Part shown: positions 4,600 through 12,725 of the stretch, in pieces | Position numbering within the stretch: the first letter of the stretch is position 1 | Layout: every line of letters starts with the position of its first letter | Virus record (IMG/VR): IMGVR_UViG_3300032229_000108 | Coordinates: 1-30,408 of that record | DNA: 30,408 bases | Source: a virus | Direction: 5' to 3' (one strand) | Translations under genes and position numbers: made by a program | Notes under the pieces: model-generated | What the model was told of the DNA's origin: nothing | Databases searched by the model: none | The model's input: the letters and a program-made list of their open reading frames with translations, nothing else

Positions 4600-4848
4600 T
4601 TATTTTTTTGCTAATTTACGGCTTTTATTTTCAAGTACCGCAACCGTATCGTTTTTTATAATAGGTACTAAAGGCTTATCCTGAATAGGCTTTCTATTGT
4701 AGTATTCGTTTTTATCTAAACAATTATACAAACGGGCTTTAACGTCTTGTACTTCAAAATGTGTGTAAGCAAGCCATAACGCTAAAACTCCGATAGCGCC
4801 TTGTTTTTTTATCACTTCAATAAATTGTGTAACTGGTATCATTTTCAT
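4600..4848 (-). CDS. Putative holin (single transmembrane segment)
   Basis: 82 residues. A hydrophobic segment QGAIGVLALWLAYTHF lies at residues 16-31, followed by a charged helix (EVQDVKARLYNCLDKNEYY) and a basic tail ending KSRKLAKK. The pattern GA-x-GVL-x-x-WL followed by a charged helix resembles BhlA/UviB-like holins. It is directly upstream of the endolysin in a compact cassette. ATGs at codons 1 and 3 both fit, which would allow two start forms. The call as holin is from topology and context. Confidence 0.6.
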   Translation of the reverse strand: MKMIPVTQFIEVIKKQGAIGVLALWLAYTHFEVQDVKARLYNCLDKNEYYNRKPIQDKPLVPIIKNDTVAVLENKSRKLAKK

Positions 4849-4850
4849 AA

Positions 4851-5072
4851 TTAATTTTCAAATGGTGGTGGGGTTGGTTTTGGTAAATATTCTATTAATG
4901 GCAAATCACGAACCCAAGTAAAATTCGGGTTTATGTTTTGTTCTATTTCTTCAGTTGATATTATCCAATTATCTTCTATATCTTGTATTGGATTAAAGTA
5001 CGAATCTAAATCATATAATTGTCCGATTAATTCGTCTTTTTGTATTTCTGTTAAAAGTCCTACTTGTATCAT
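4851..5072 (-). CDS. Hypothetical protein, 73 residues, between tail and lysis genes
   Basis: An acidic, proline-ending protein with a NWIISTEEIEQNINPNF stretch in the middle and WVRDLPLIEYLPKPTPPP at the end. Similar short proteins ending in a proline-rich tail are frequent between tail fibre and lysis genes of Bacteroidota phages. Its start overlaps the end of the tail protein (5069-5072, ATGA), so it may be a tail-appendage accessory. Function is unknown. Confidence 0.65.
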   Translation of the reverse strand: MIQVGLLTEIQKDELIGQLYDLDSYFNPIQDIEDNWIISTEEIEQNINPNFTWVRDLPLIEYLPKPTPPPFEN

Positions 5073-5974
5073 ACGTTTCTTGATAAGGCTGTTTGAAATG
5101 CTTGAATTGCAGTATTTAAATTACTATTTTCAGTTGATGAAAATCCGTTGCTTATAAATATTAAACCAATTTGCTTGTTTGAATAACCTTGTGCCGTACC
5201 AAAATTATTAACCGCACTTACATAAAAATTAAAATTAGAAAAGCCAGTTTGCTGTGATGTTCCACTTAAAACATTAATCCCATTTTTATATAAAATCTGA
5301 CTTGTACTATTATTTGTTCCACCAGAATAAAAACCTTGCGAATTTGTTTCAATGTTATTTGTTGAATAAGCATCACAAATTGATATATATCTTTTTCCAT
5401 TTGAATAACGTGTAATTAAACCAGTAAATTTAGTACCAATTCCATAATCATCAGCATTACCAATTTCATAAGCAAGCCCCACATTAGAATTTGTTCTAAC
5501 ATAAGCTCCTATAAAAAAATTATTTTGCAAACTTGATTGGCTTACTGGATTAAATTTACTATCTGCAAAGGCGTTTGTTCCATTAGGTAAAGCGCCAGTA
5601 CTTGAATGTGTCCAACCACCGTTAAAAACTAATCTAAATGCAGCGTCTAAATCGCGCGGGTCTTTTAAGTTAAATTTATGCGTTGAAGCCGTACCACCTA
5701 CAAAAGGATATAAAGCTTTTATTTTAGTCCAAAGCGAATAACCTTTTAAATCAACAACTAAAGTATTAATAGCGGCTTGTTGTGTGGCATCAGTAATACC
5801 CGCTGCCGTAAAAAACGCTTCAGCGTCAGGATCAGTTGAACTACCTACAATATCCGTTGCACCCGCCCAACTATCGGCGTGAATGTCACCCCAGCCAATT
5901 GCATTATTTGCACCTTGTCCCCAGCCTATTGTGTTATTTGCCGCACCGTCGCCCCAACCGTTTGTATTTGCCAT
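5069..5974 (-). CDS. Tail appendage/receptor-binding protein with GWG repeats
   Basis: 301 residues. The N-terminus carries three near-repeats with the core GWG (NGWGDGAANN, IGWGQGANN, IGWGDIHA), then an alpha-helical linker (DPDAEAFFTAAGITDATQQA) and a beta-rich domain rich in Asn, Ser, Gly and Tyr typical of tail fibre or LamG-like receptor-binding folds. The position after the adaptor and before lysis fits a host-recognition protein. It follows the 147-residue protein with 10 bases between. Whether it is on tail or head is not shown by sequence. Confidence 0.65.
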   Translation of the reverse strand: MANTNGWGDGAANNTIGWGQGANNAIGWGDIHADSWAGATDIVGSSTDPDAEAFFTAAGITDATQQAAINTLVVDLKGYSLWTKIKALYPFVGGTASTHKFNLKDPRDLDAAFRLVFNGGWTHSSTGALPNGTNAFADSKFNPVSQSSLQNNFFIGAYVRTNSNVGLAYEIGNADDYGIGTKFTGLITRYSNGKRYISICDAYSTNNIETNSQGFYSGGTNNSTSQILYKNGINVLSGTSQQTGFSNFNFYVSAVNNFGTAQGYSNKQIGLIFISNGFSSTENSNLNTAIQAFQTALSRNV

Positions 5975-5984
5975 TCGTCTTTGT

Positions 5985-6428
5985 TTATGTTGTTATATCT
6001 CCGAATAAAACCCATTCGTCAGTACCTACCTTTATTAACGTTGCAACCGAATATTGTCCCGTTGTTTTATTTTTACCACCCGTTGAATGTAAGGTAACTC
6101 CAGCAGTTCCAGCAATAGTCGTTTGTCCCGCACCATGTTGATATATAATCATTTCCGTACCTATCGGAAACGCATGGCTTGAATTTAACGGAATACGTAA
6201 ATCATTTGCCGTACCGCGATCCGTTTTTATAATTTTATTAGCATCCGATAAAACCAAGTTGGTTAACGAAGCCGTATAAGTAACCATTGTTTTGTTGAAT
6301 ACTTGCGCACCCGTTACGTACTTACTTGAAAACGTACCACCTCCATCGTCTTGTGCAATTGCAAAACGATCGGTAGCAACTATATTACTTGCCTTTGCCG
6401 TTAATTGACTTATCTTTACGTTTGCCAT
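5985..6428 (-). CDS. Small virion appendage protein, beta-structured
   Basis: 147 residues. Begins MANVKISQLTAKASNIVATD, a start common in tail fibre/appendage proteins of Bacteroidota phages, and ends with a beta fold containing IPLNSSHAFPIGTEMIIYQH and VGTDEWVLFGDI. The C-terminal half shares a design with the decoration protein at 11056-11478 (pattern LP or IPL...G...I...A...W-V-FG). Probably part of the tail tip or a capsid fibre. Exact role unknown. Confidence 0.65.
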   Translation of the reverse strand: MANVKISQLTAKASNIVATDRFAIAQDDGGGTFSSKYVTGAQVFNKTMVTYTASLTNLVLSDANKIIKTDRGTANDLRIPLNSSHAFPIGTEMIIYQHGAGQTTIAGTAGVTLHSTGGKNKTTGQYSVATLIKVGTDEWVLFGDITT

Positions 6429-6492
6429 TTTGCTTACTTAAATAGGTTAATAATTTCTTTATGTTTTCGTCTTTTGGTTTGTAGTTCTTCAT
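6385..6492 (-). CDS. Possible 35-residue basic micro-protein coupled to the adaptor gene
   Basis: The ATG overlaps the stop of the adaptor gene as ATGA and the frame (MKNYKPKDENIKKLLTYLSK...) is lysine-rich and helical. It fills the 60-base gap after the adaptor gene and overlaps the start of the next gene by 44 nt. The position and the pattern support it; the length and overlap argue for caution. Confidence 0.35.
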   Translation of the reverse strand: MKNYKPKDENIKKLLTYLSKQNGKRKDKSINGKGK

Positions 6493-7223
6493 AAATACCA
6501 GCCAGTATAATTGTTATTTGTATCCGGATACATATCTCCGTTTGAATTACTATTGTATTCCGGGAACAAGTCGTTGTTAAATGCTATATAATCAATGAAT
6601 CTTTCAGTGTAGTGTTGTGCAATAGAACGCTCTTTTTCTATTAAGAAATCAATTTCTACCTTTTCTACGTTCGTAGCGTTTTCCGAATTGTGTTTATACA
6701 CCCCTTTATTCGCTATCGTGAAAGCCGCAAATGGCAAAAATTCAACCATTGCCCAGTGTATAAGCATCGGTTTAATATACGTAACTAAAAGATTATTATA
6801 GTTAGTTGGTATTGTGTAAATTGAACTTATTGTAACCGCTCCATTTGTGCCGCCCGTTACCGTTGCCGTACTTCCTACCGTGTAACCAGTACCCGCCGTG
6901 TTAATTGTAGCTGCCGTAATTAAACCACCAGCCGCCGTAATATTCAACTTTAAGCCCGTTCCCGTTGTGCTTGTTGTATTTATAGCAGTTCCCGTAGTAT
7001 ATCCCGTTCCTTGATTACTAATTGTAATGGCTGTCGGTATTCCCGAATAGGCTAAAATAATTTCGGCTTTTAGTTTTTCTAACAAATCAGTACCCAAGTA
7101 ATTTTGTATGTGAATGTCTTGCGAAATTTTGATGTACTGTAGGAAATTGTCCGTGTCTACGTTGCCATTCATTGCAGTGAATTTTACAACGTCTTGTCGT
7201 GTTATGAGTAGTGCTTCTGCCAT
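6489..7223 (-). CDS. Head-tail adaptor-like protein with inserted Gly/Thr-rich domain
   Basis: 244 residues. The N-terminal part (MAEALLITRQDVVKFTAMNG, then FLQYIKISQDIHIQNYLG) and the C-terminal part (LLVTYIKPMLIHWAMVEFLP, FLIEKERSIAQHYTERFIDY) together look like the helical connector found next to the portal in Bacteroidota phages. Between them lies an insertion of about 78 residues with the repeated motif GTGYT(T/V)G and TATVTGG, beta-rich and unlike the rest. The insertion probably forms a surface domain. The gene follows the portal by one base, which supports a neck role. Confidence 0.7.
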   Translation of the reverse strand: MAEALLITRQDVVKFTAMNGNVDTDNFLQYIKISQDIHIQNYLGTDLLEKLKAEIILAYSGIPTAITISNQGTGYTTGTAINTTSTTGTGLKLNITAAGGLITAATINTAGTGYTVGSTATVTGGTNGAVTISSIYTIPTNYNNLLVTYIKPMLIHWAMVEFLPFAAFTIANKGVYKHNSENATNVEKVEIDFLIEKERSIAQHYTERFIDYIAFNNDLFPEYNSNSNGDMYPDTNNNYTGWYL

Positions 7224-7224
7224 T

Positions 7225-9006
7225 TTATATTACGTCTGAAGGTAAATTTTTATTTCGCGGGCTAAACCCTTTTAAAGGTAAATTATTAGGGTATATTGAA
7301 ACTTCGTAAGGGTTCGTTACTTTATATCCTTTAATTTCTGCTGCTCTTGTTCCTATTTCAGAATAACCTTTTTCAATAGCGTTTAAATCTAACATAAAAG
7401 TTACCCTTGAAAATTTGTGGTGACACCGTGGACCGCCTTTAAAACGAAATATATCGTACGTATTTGCACCGCCTTCGCCAAAACCAGGATTAACCGCCCT
7501 TCTACTCATTGCATCAATATCTTCTTTTCTAAACAACCTATTTTCTTTTGACATCATTGCTTTACAAAAGTCACGGTCGGGTGCTTTATTTCCCGTGTAT
7601 TTATAACGAACTTTAAAGTATTTTAAATCTCCTACTTTTTTGTCTTGTGCGCTCTTTTTATCGGGTTGCGGGTTACCAGTTTGAACAAGGTTAATTAAGC
7701 GGCTTAAAAGCGTTGTTTTAGGCTCTAAATCTAATTCAGCTTTAATTAATTGCGAATCTAATTCTTCTTCATTTTCTGAAGCCTCTCGTTCGTCTACCAT
7801 TACCCAGCCTTCGCCTAATTGGTTCGCATCAACTTCGTTTAATATTTCTTCTAATTCCGTGTTTATTTTGCTTAATTCCGTTCCCGTTTCTTCAGCTACT
7901 TGTTCTTCGTTTTGTGCGTTTTCTAAATCAACGAATTCTAACGGTTGTAAAGTTTTAAAGAATAACTTTAACGTAATTCCGTTATAAGCTAAAATTTTAT
8001 TAAAAGCTTCTATAATTTGGTCTTGAATAGGCTTAATAACCATGTTGTCAAACAAAATAGAAGCGTTTTTTAATTCATCAGCATTTGAACTAAAACCATT
8101 TGCAGAACCTAAACCGAAAAGAAGTGGCGAAGTAACGTTATGCGCTAACATAATTTTCTTAACGCATTCCTCACTTAAGTAAGTGTAATGTTCAGGCGCA
8201 TCGTTTAACGGTAAATCGTCTACCGTTGTTTTACTTTCTTGGTTGTTATTAAAAGCTACAATAACTTTTTGTCCTCTCGAACCAGTTAATTGGCTTAATA
8301 CCTTGCTTTTAATTATACTTTGTTGTTCTTCAGTTGGTACGCCATTATTGAAGTTTACTACTTTCGTACCTGAAAAACCGTTTTGAACTTCGTTAATTAA
8401 ATAATCAGCTATTTCTTCTTCTAACTTTGCATACGGTAAACCACCTTGGTAATCAGGTAAAGCGTAGTATTTCATTCCAACCGCATACGGCTTCGAATAA
8501 AGTATTTCTATTTGTTCGTTTGAATAACCGAAAGCTGGTATTCTTTTAGGGGCGTATTTCTTAACGTCCATCCAATTATCCGAATAATAATATCCTTCTA
8601 TTTCTCCGTCTTTATTGCACTTTTCAGCACGTAATAAATTCACGGGTATATGATAAGCCTTTAAAATTCTTTTGTGATCTTGTGAATAATGTATTTGCAT
8701 TGCAAATTGACCGAACATTTTACGGTCTAAAACAATTTTACGAATACAATCAGCATGAAATAAAGCCATCATTTGAGCGTACTCATTTGGCTTTTTACTT
8801 GCGTCTAAGGCACTTAATCCACGACCGTAAATTAAACGACTTACATTGTTTATAACGCTTGAATTGGTTGTCGAATTAACGTACCTATCTATAATAAATT
8901 GAAAGTAGTTATTATCTACTCCGAACTCAACCCAAGCGTCGCGTTTTGACTCTTGAATTACGGGCGTTGTATAAGAACTTAATTCTAAAACGTGTATATT
9001 ATTCAT
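7225..9006 (-). CDS. Portal protein
   Basis: 593 residues. The body shows features of phage portals: VNNVSRLIYGRGLS-type entry region, a long helical stem, and PLLFGLGSANGFSSNADELK, a motif of the crown/clip part of HK97-like portals in Bacteroidota phages. A C-terminal extension of about 110 residues carries FCKAMM, NPGFGEGGANTYDIF and GGPRCHHKF; this Cys/His-rich tail recalls the C-terminal part of Mu gpF-like morphogenesis proteins and may be a fused function. The start overlaps the preceding gene by 8 nt. Position after capsid and tail tube is unusual for a portal. Confidence 0.85.
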   Translation of the reverse strand: MNNIHVLELSSYTTPVIQESKRDAWVEFGVDNNYFQFIIDRYVNSTTNSSVINNVSRLIYGRGLSALDASKKPNEYAQMMALFHADCIRKIVLDRKMFGQFAMQIHYSQDHKRILKAYHIPVNLLRAEKCNKDGEIEGYYYSDNWMDVKKYAPKRIPAFGYSNEQIEILYSKPYAVGMKYYALPDYQGGLPYAKLEEEIADYLINEVQNGFSGTKVVNFNNGVPTEEQQSIIKSKVLSQLTGSRGQKVIVAFNNNQESKTTVDDLPLNDAPEHYTYLSEECVKKIMLAHNVTSPLLFGLGSANGFSSNADELKNASILFDNMVIKPIQDQIIEAFNKILAYNGITLKLFFKTLQPLEFVDLENAQNEEQVAEETGTELSKINTELEEILNEVDANQLGEGWVMVDEREASENEEELDSQLIKAELDLEPKTTLLSRLINLVQTGNPQPDKKSAQDKKVGDLKYFKVRYKYTGNKAPDRDFCKAMMSKENRLFRKEDIDAMSRRAVNPGFGEGGANTYDIFRFKGGPRCHHKFSRVTFMLDLNAIEKGYSEIGTRAAEIKGYKVTNPYEVSIYPNNLPLKGFSPRNKNLPSDVI

Positions 9007-9331
9007 AAACTATAAATGTGTTTGAAGTACTATTCGCCGTATATTGTCCGTTATTTACGGAAAAGTTTACTATACTTTGATTAGTACAAAATATCCTATC
9101 CTTATAAACTACGACCGCACCGTTTACAATTACTAAATCGTAAAAGTGATTTTCTTCTAAATTAAAAGTAGCTTGCAACGTGTCGTAATATTCTCCATTC
9201 GTGTAAGTGTAACCCGTAATTTGTACCGTTTCATTCGTTTGATCGTCCGTAATTGCTACGTAATTAAAAGACGAACTACGTGGTATAAACACAATTGTTT
9301 GAGCGCTTGTCGAAGTAGTTAGAATAATCAT
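8999..9331 (-). CDS. Small structural protein upstream of portal, 110 residues
   Basis: A beta-rich protein (IIFV-type strands; HFYDLVIVNGAVVVYKDRIF near residues 62-81). The short motif YKDRIFCTNQ is seen in small virion proteins of Bacteroidota phages. Lying between the tail-tube candidate and the portal, it is probably a head or neck component. A strong terminator-like hairpin precedes it (9370-9395), so its expression may be lower than that of the capsid genes. Confidence 0.6.
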   Translation of the reverse strand: MIILTTSTSAQTIVFIPRSSSFNYVAITDDQTNETVQITGYTYTNGEYYDTLQATFNLEENHFYDLVIVNGAVVVYKDRIFCTNQSIVNFSVNNGQYTANSTSNTFIVYE

Positions 9332-9369
9332 ATATTATAAACGTCAAAAGTACGAATTTGTCCTTAAAC

Positions 9370-9395
9370 AAAAAACACCTACCGAAGTAAGTGTT
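9370..9395 (-). terminator. UUCG-capped terminator after the tail-tube candidate
   Basis: Read on the minus strand, AACACTTAC (9395-9387) pairs with GTAGGTGTT (9382-9374) over nine pairs (one U-G) around the very stable C(UUCG)G tetraloop, followed by six T. It sits in the late operon between the tail-tube candidate and the portal group, so it likely works as a partial terminator that sets product ratios. Confidence 0.85.
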
Positions 9396-9423
9396 CTTTG
9401 CGCAAGTATATAGAAGAAAAGAA

Positions 9424-9996
9424 TTAAGAAGTTATAATGCTTGCATCAGTGCCAGCGCCATCTTCAAATAGAATTTTTAAAGCCGCTTCAGTAGTAACGT
9501 TCAAGAAATTAGCAGGTGAAACCTCCATAGCTTCAAAAGTCAAATTATATCCGTTAAAGTCACCTAAAGCACTTCCTGAAGAAACAGTTCCTGCAGTAAC
9601 ATCAGCACCTTGCGTCAAGCCCATTAAAAAGAATTGGTCGGTCATTGTTCTTACAACAATTCTCGGACGTCCGTAAGCTAAAAGTTTAACGTTTTTATGC
9701 GTCGTAGCGTCTTGTCTTTTTAATTGAATAGTAAGTGTTTGTTGAAAAAATGTAGTACCGTTTTCTCTACTTGAATTAATTGTAGTTTCAAAGCTATTAG
9801 CACCTTTTAATTCGTATTTATACATAGGTAAAGCACCAACCCCAACTGGCGTCCAGTCGCTTATGTTGTCAGTACCAGCAACGTATGTAACCGCAGAAGG
9901 GTCTAAGTCATCGTAGTTTATAAAGTATATCGCTTTCAATCCTGAAACCGAATCTTTGCATTGTTCAATGCGTCCGTTTGCTATATCACAACTCAT
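9424..9996 (-). CDS. Probable major tail tube (or abundant structural) protein
   Basis: 190 residues, mostly beta. LPMYKYELKG, FFQQTLTIQLKRQD and GDFNGYNLTFEAMEVSPANF follow the pattern of tail tube proteins of Bacteroidota siphoviruses, ending with a polar C-terminus. It lies directly after the major capsid and is framed by two strong terminator hairpins, as expected for a highly expressed virion gene. A capsid-stabilising role is the alternative. Recognition is by pattern only. Confidence 0.55.
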   Translation of the reverse strand: MSCDIANGRIEQCKDSVSGLKAIYFINYDDLDPSAVTYVAGTDNISDWTPVGVGALPMYKYELKGANSFETTINSSRENGTTFFQQTLTIQLKRQDATTHKNVKLLAYGRPRIVVRTMTDQFFLMGLTQGADVTAGTVSSGSALGDFNGYNLTFEAMEVSPANFLNVTTEAALKILFEDGAGTDASIITS

Positions 9997-10019
9997 AATA
10001 TTAGTTTTTTATGTTTAAC

Positions 10020-10048
10020 AAAAAAGGCGGCGTTTATTGCACCGCCTT
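10020..10048 (-). terminator. Terminator after the major capsid gene
   Basis: Read on the minus strand, AAGGCGG (10048-10042) pairs with CCGCCTT (10030-10024) around an 11-nt loop, followed by a T run (10025-10020). It lies 18 bases after the capsid stop. Since the operon continues, read-through must occur; it probably reduces expression of downstream genes relative to the capsid. Confidence 0.85.
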
Positions 10049-10066
10049 ATTTTAGTTTATGTTATT

Positions 10067-11032
10067 TTAGTTAGCTGAATTTACAATTCCGTAAGTAACT
10101 AAATCCGAAGCAAAACCGTATTTCGCATCAGCAGTAAATCTCATTACTACACGTACATTTTGCGAACCGTCAATATCTCCCATGTCAATAACTTTAACTT
10201 CGTTCATGTCATTCATTAAACCAGTCGCAAAGAACAAGTTTGAAGTTTGAGAAAGTAAAGCAGTGTTTGAAGCAAGTCCGTTAGCTAAGAATATTTTAAC
10301 ACCGTCGAAATATAAGTCATTCAATACTTGGTTCGTTCCTTTGTTGTCGTAACCGTTAGCACCTACACCCGAAGCAGCGAAGCCACCTAAAGCACGTACA
10401 TACGCTCTATAAATGTTATTTGAAACATAAAGAGTTAAATCTTCTTTACCGTACAAAGCAGCTGGTAAAGCATCAACGATTGAACCTAATTGAGCAACAA
10501 CGTTTGTAGCGTCAACCGTAGTACCCGCAATTTCTTGAGCAGCTGGCAAAGAAGCATCAGTTGTCAATTGTGTCATGATACCCGCGAATTGTCCAGCAGT
10601 TGCGTTAACACCTCTCCAGATTGAAGTTTCCATTCCCGCAGCAACTTTTTCAGCAGCGTGTGCGATTAAGAAATCAGCGAATGATTTAGGCAAAACGTCG
10701 AATGCAGAATATCCCATTTGAATTGCATCCCAGTCTTGTCTAAAATCACTTTTACACAATTGTAAGTTAACTTGAAAAGATTCAGGTTGAAGAATTCTTT
10801 CAGTTAACGTTACTGTAGAAGTAGGATCGAAATCACAAGTTGCGTTTTTGATAATGTCATCAGTTGCAACTCTTTTAATTACTTGTTTGTATTTTACATT
10901 CGGGTATATTGTGATACCATTTTTCTCCAAGGTTGGAGCGCTTAATAAAGCAGCAGCAATATATTTTCCAGCGAACTCACCAGCATACGTAGTTGTAATG
11001 CTTTGAGTAGTTGATAGGTTAATTTTTTCCAT
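10067..11032 (-). CDS. Major capsid protein (HK97-like)
   Basis: 321 residues, typical of HK97-fold capsid proteins without a long N-terminal scaffold part. Features include an N-arm (MEKINLSTTQSITTTYAGEF), a helical middle (QDWDAIQMGYSAFDVLPKSF, then HAAEKVAAGMETSIWRGV), ALYGKEDLTLYVSNNIYRAY as a P-domain-like segment and a beta-rich C-terminus. It follows the scaffold and decoration genes and is followed by a strong terminator, consistent with abundant expression. The scaffold is a separate gene (11500-12084). Confidence 0.85.
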   Translation of the reverse strand: MEKINLSTTQSITTTYAGEFAGKYIAAALLSAPTLEKNGITIYPNVKYKQVIKRVATDDIIKNATCDFDPTSTVTLTERILQPESFQVNLQLCKSDFRQDWDAIQMGYSAFDVLPKSFADFLIAHAAEKVAAGMETSIWRGVNATAGQFAGIMTQLTTDASLPAAQEIAGTTVDATNVVAQLGSIVDALPAALYGKEDLTLYVSNNIYRAYVRALGGFAASGVGANGYDNKGTNQVLNDLYFDGVKIFLANGLASNTALLSQTSNLFFATGLMNDMNEVKVIDMGDIDGSQNVRVVMRFTADAKYGFASDLVTYGIVNSAN

Positions 11033-11055
11033 TTTTATTTAGTTTTTTATTTTAT

Positions 11056-11478
11056 TTATACTACGGTTAAAGTAATTGCACCAGCAGAAGTACCAAGTCC
11101 GAAAACATACCAGTTTGTTCCGTCACCAACTAATTGAACGAAATCTCCGATTGTGTCAGCAGAAGCAGAAAAAGTAATCGTGTTTTCATCAGCTCCAGGA
11201 ACGTTAACGCTATTTACGATTACACCACCTTGAATTTTGTTTGTAGCCGCTTTAATAGTCCAAGCAGTCGTTGCAAATAACGCACCTACTACGAACTTGT
11301 AAGATTGTCCAGCGCCATCAGCAACGGCTGGTAATGTAATTTGCGCTCCAGCAGCAGCGTTTAAGATAAATACTTTACCGCTATCTTCAGCAGTTAAAGT
11401 TGTTGCACCCGTCAATGTTTCTATTTGACCTACTTGTCGTAAAGAATCATTTGAGATACTTGTTAATGTTGTACTCAT
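11056..11478 (-). CDS. Capsid decoration/head fibre-like protein
   Basis: 140 residues, all beta, low in charge. ILNAAAGAQITLPAVADGAG and GDFVQLVGDGTNWYVFGLG form the conserved frame of decoration or fibre-like proteins in which beta strands alternate with Gly turns. It lies between scaffold and major capsid, the usual place for a capsid decoration protein. It shares its design with the 147-residue protein at 5985-6428, so the two may be related by duplication. Confidence 0.65.
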   Translation of the reverse strand: MSTTLTSISNDSLRQVGQIETLTGATTLTAEDSGKVFILNAAAGAQITLPAVADGAGQSYKFVVGALFATTAWTIKAATNKIQGGVIVNSVNVPGADENTITFSASADTIGDFVQLVGDGTNWYVFGLGTSAGAITLTVV

Positions 11479-11499
11479 TTTTTATTGTTTTTTAAATTA

Positions 11500-12084
11500 T
11501 TACTTATTTAGTTTGTTTAAAACTGAATCCATTATAGTACGCTGTCTTTTTGTAGCATACTTGAATATTTCAACTTTATTTTCATTTTCAGGGTTAAAAG
11601 AAATTGGTTTAACTTCTTCGTCTTTTGATAGTTCAACTTCTTTAACCTCGTTCAATTTGCTTAATTCAGCTTTTAGCGTTTCGTTCTCTTTTTTCAACGC
11701 TTCAATTTCAGAAAAGAAACTTTCTTTAATTGTGCTTTCAACTACTTTTTTAGGAGCGCTTTTAGCTGTTTCCATTTCTTGTTCTTTTTTCGCTTCTTCT
11801 TCGATAGGTTGTTCAACTTCTACCTCTTCTTCTTCTTCAACCTTTTCTTTAATTTCGGAAATAATTCCTTCTTCAACTACGATCAACATACGCCCGTCTT
11901 CCATTTCGTATTCTCCTACCGGCACGGGTATTTTTTGTTCGTCTTCCGTTACTACGAAAATTTCGTTACCAGCTTCAAACATATCAGCTTCAAGAACTGT
12001 TACGCCATCCATTAGTTTCATTTGTTCAAGTTTTACTTCCATTCCAAGTAAAGTTTTGATTTGGTTTATTAAGCTATTTTTCAT
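11500..12084 (-). CDS. Capsid scaffolding protein
   Basis: 194 residues. The N-terminus has a small beta region (MDGVTVLEADMFEAGNEIFV, then IPVPVGEYEMEDGRMLIVVE). The centre is an extended Glu/Lys-rich coiled coil (EEEEEVEVEQPIEEEAKKE; EALKKENETLKAELSKLNEV), and the C-terminus is basic (YATKRQRTIMDSVLNKLNK), as expected for the capsid-binding end of a scaffold. It lies between the protease and the capsid. Confidence 0.8.
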   Translation of the reverse strand: MKNSLINQIKTLLGMEVKLEQMKLMDGVTVLEADMFEAGNEIFVVTEDEQKIPVPVGEYEMEDGRMLIVVEEGIISEIKEKVEEEEEVEVEQPIEEEAKKEQEMETAKSAPKKVVESTIKESFFSEIEALKKENETLKAELSKLNEVKEVELSKDEEVKPISFNPENENKVEIFKYATKRQRTIMDSVLNKLNK

Positions 12085-12094
12085 TTTTATTTAT

Positions 12095-12493
12095 TTACGG
12101 TAATTTAATATCTTTAATATATTCGTATGTTTTGTAAGCTCTAAAATTATTGCCATATTGAGTATTAAACTCATCATACTCTTTTATATTAAACGGGTCT
12201 ATTCCTAATTCTTTTGCTTGTTGAGCAAACTTCTTAGCTAATGGTTCTTCTAACTTCTTAGTTTCTTCCCATAATTTATAAGCAATTTCTGATTTTTTTT
12301 TCAATGCTACAATTTCACCCGCAATTTTAGAACGTTCCTTTTCAATTGAATCGTAATCGGGACCAATTTTTTTTTTGTACAAATCGGTTATTTTTTTTAT
12401 TTCATCTAATAAACTTAAATGAATTTCGTGTGTAGCCAAATTTGTTGTTTCTTCTTTAAACAACTTTCCGAAAACTGTTTTTAGTGTATTCAT
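12095..12493 (-). CDS. Helical protein of unknown function, 132 residues
   Basis: A highly charged helical protein (SLLDEIKKITDLYKKKIG, IAGEIVALKKKSEIAYKLWE), with a C-terminal half containing KELGIDPFNIKEYDEFN. It lies between the Cys-rich protein and the scaffold and is therefore probably a head-assembly factor. No family is recognised. Confidence 0.65.
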   Translation of the reverse strand: MNTLKTVFGKLFKEETTNLATHEIHLSLLDEIKKITDLYKKKIGPDYDSIEKERSKIAGEIVALKKKSEIAYKLWEETKKLEEPLAKKFAQQAKELGIDPFNIKEYDEFNTQYGNNFRAYKTYEYIKDIKLP

Positions 12494-12530
12494 AACTTAT
12501 TAACTTTTAAAATTTTTACTTGTTCCTTTT

Positions 12531-12725
12531 TTAGCCGTTTTGCCGTACTATCGTGCGTACCCCGTTGTTATCTGTTACCGTTACATTTTGCGGCGTTACG
12601 CTGGCTGTTTTGCCTATTCCTTGCGCTTCTAAACTACCGTCGCAACAATCTTTGTGATATTTTCCGTCTTTACATAGGCACCCACGTTTACCACCACGGG
12701 GACTAACTTTACTTGCTGTTCTCAT
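12531..12725 (-). CDS. Small Cys-rich structural protein, 64 residues
   Basis: Carries GCLCKDGKYHKDCCDG (residues 15-30) followed by SLEAQGIG, a motif seen in short proteins of Bacteroidota phages between tail and head genes; the four Cys could bind a metal or form disulphides. The rest is Thr/Val-rich. Its start overlaps the end of the protease gene by 17 nt. Exact role unknown; a virion component is likely. Confidence 0.65.
   Translation of the reverse strand: MRTASKVSPRGGKRGCLCKDGKYHKDCCDGSLEAQGIGKTASVTPQNVTVTDNNGVRTIVRQNG

Noticed and set aside
6489-7223. Diversity-generating retroelement target (repeat-rich variable region)
   Set aside because: No reverse transcriptase gene and no template copy of the repeats is present in the genome; the repeats are better explained as a beta-repeat domain.
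11513-12103. Long plus-strand open frame (196 codons) opposite the scaffold gene
   Set aside because: It is the antisense of a Glu/Lys-rich coiled-coil gene, giving a Ser/Phe-rich low-complexity product; no plus-strand promoter, and the minus-strand gene is convincing.
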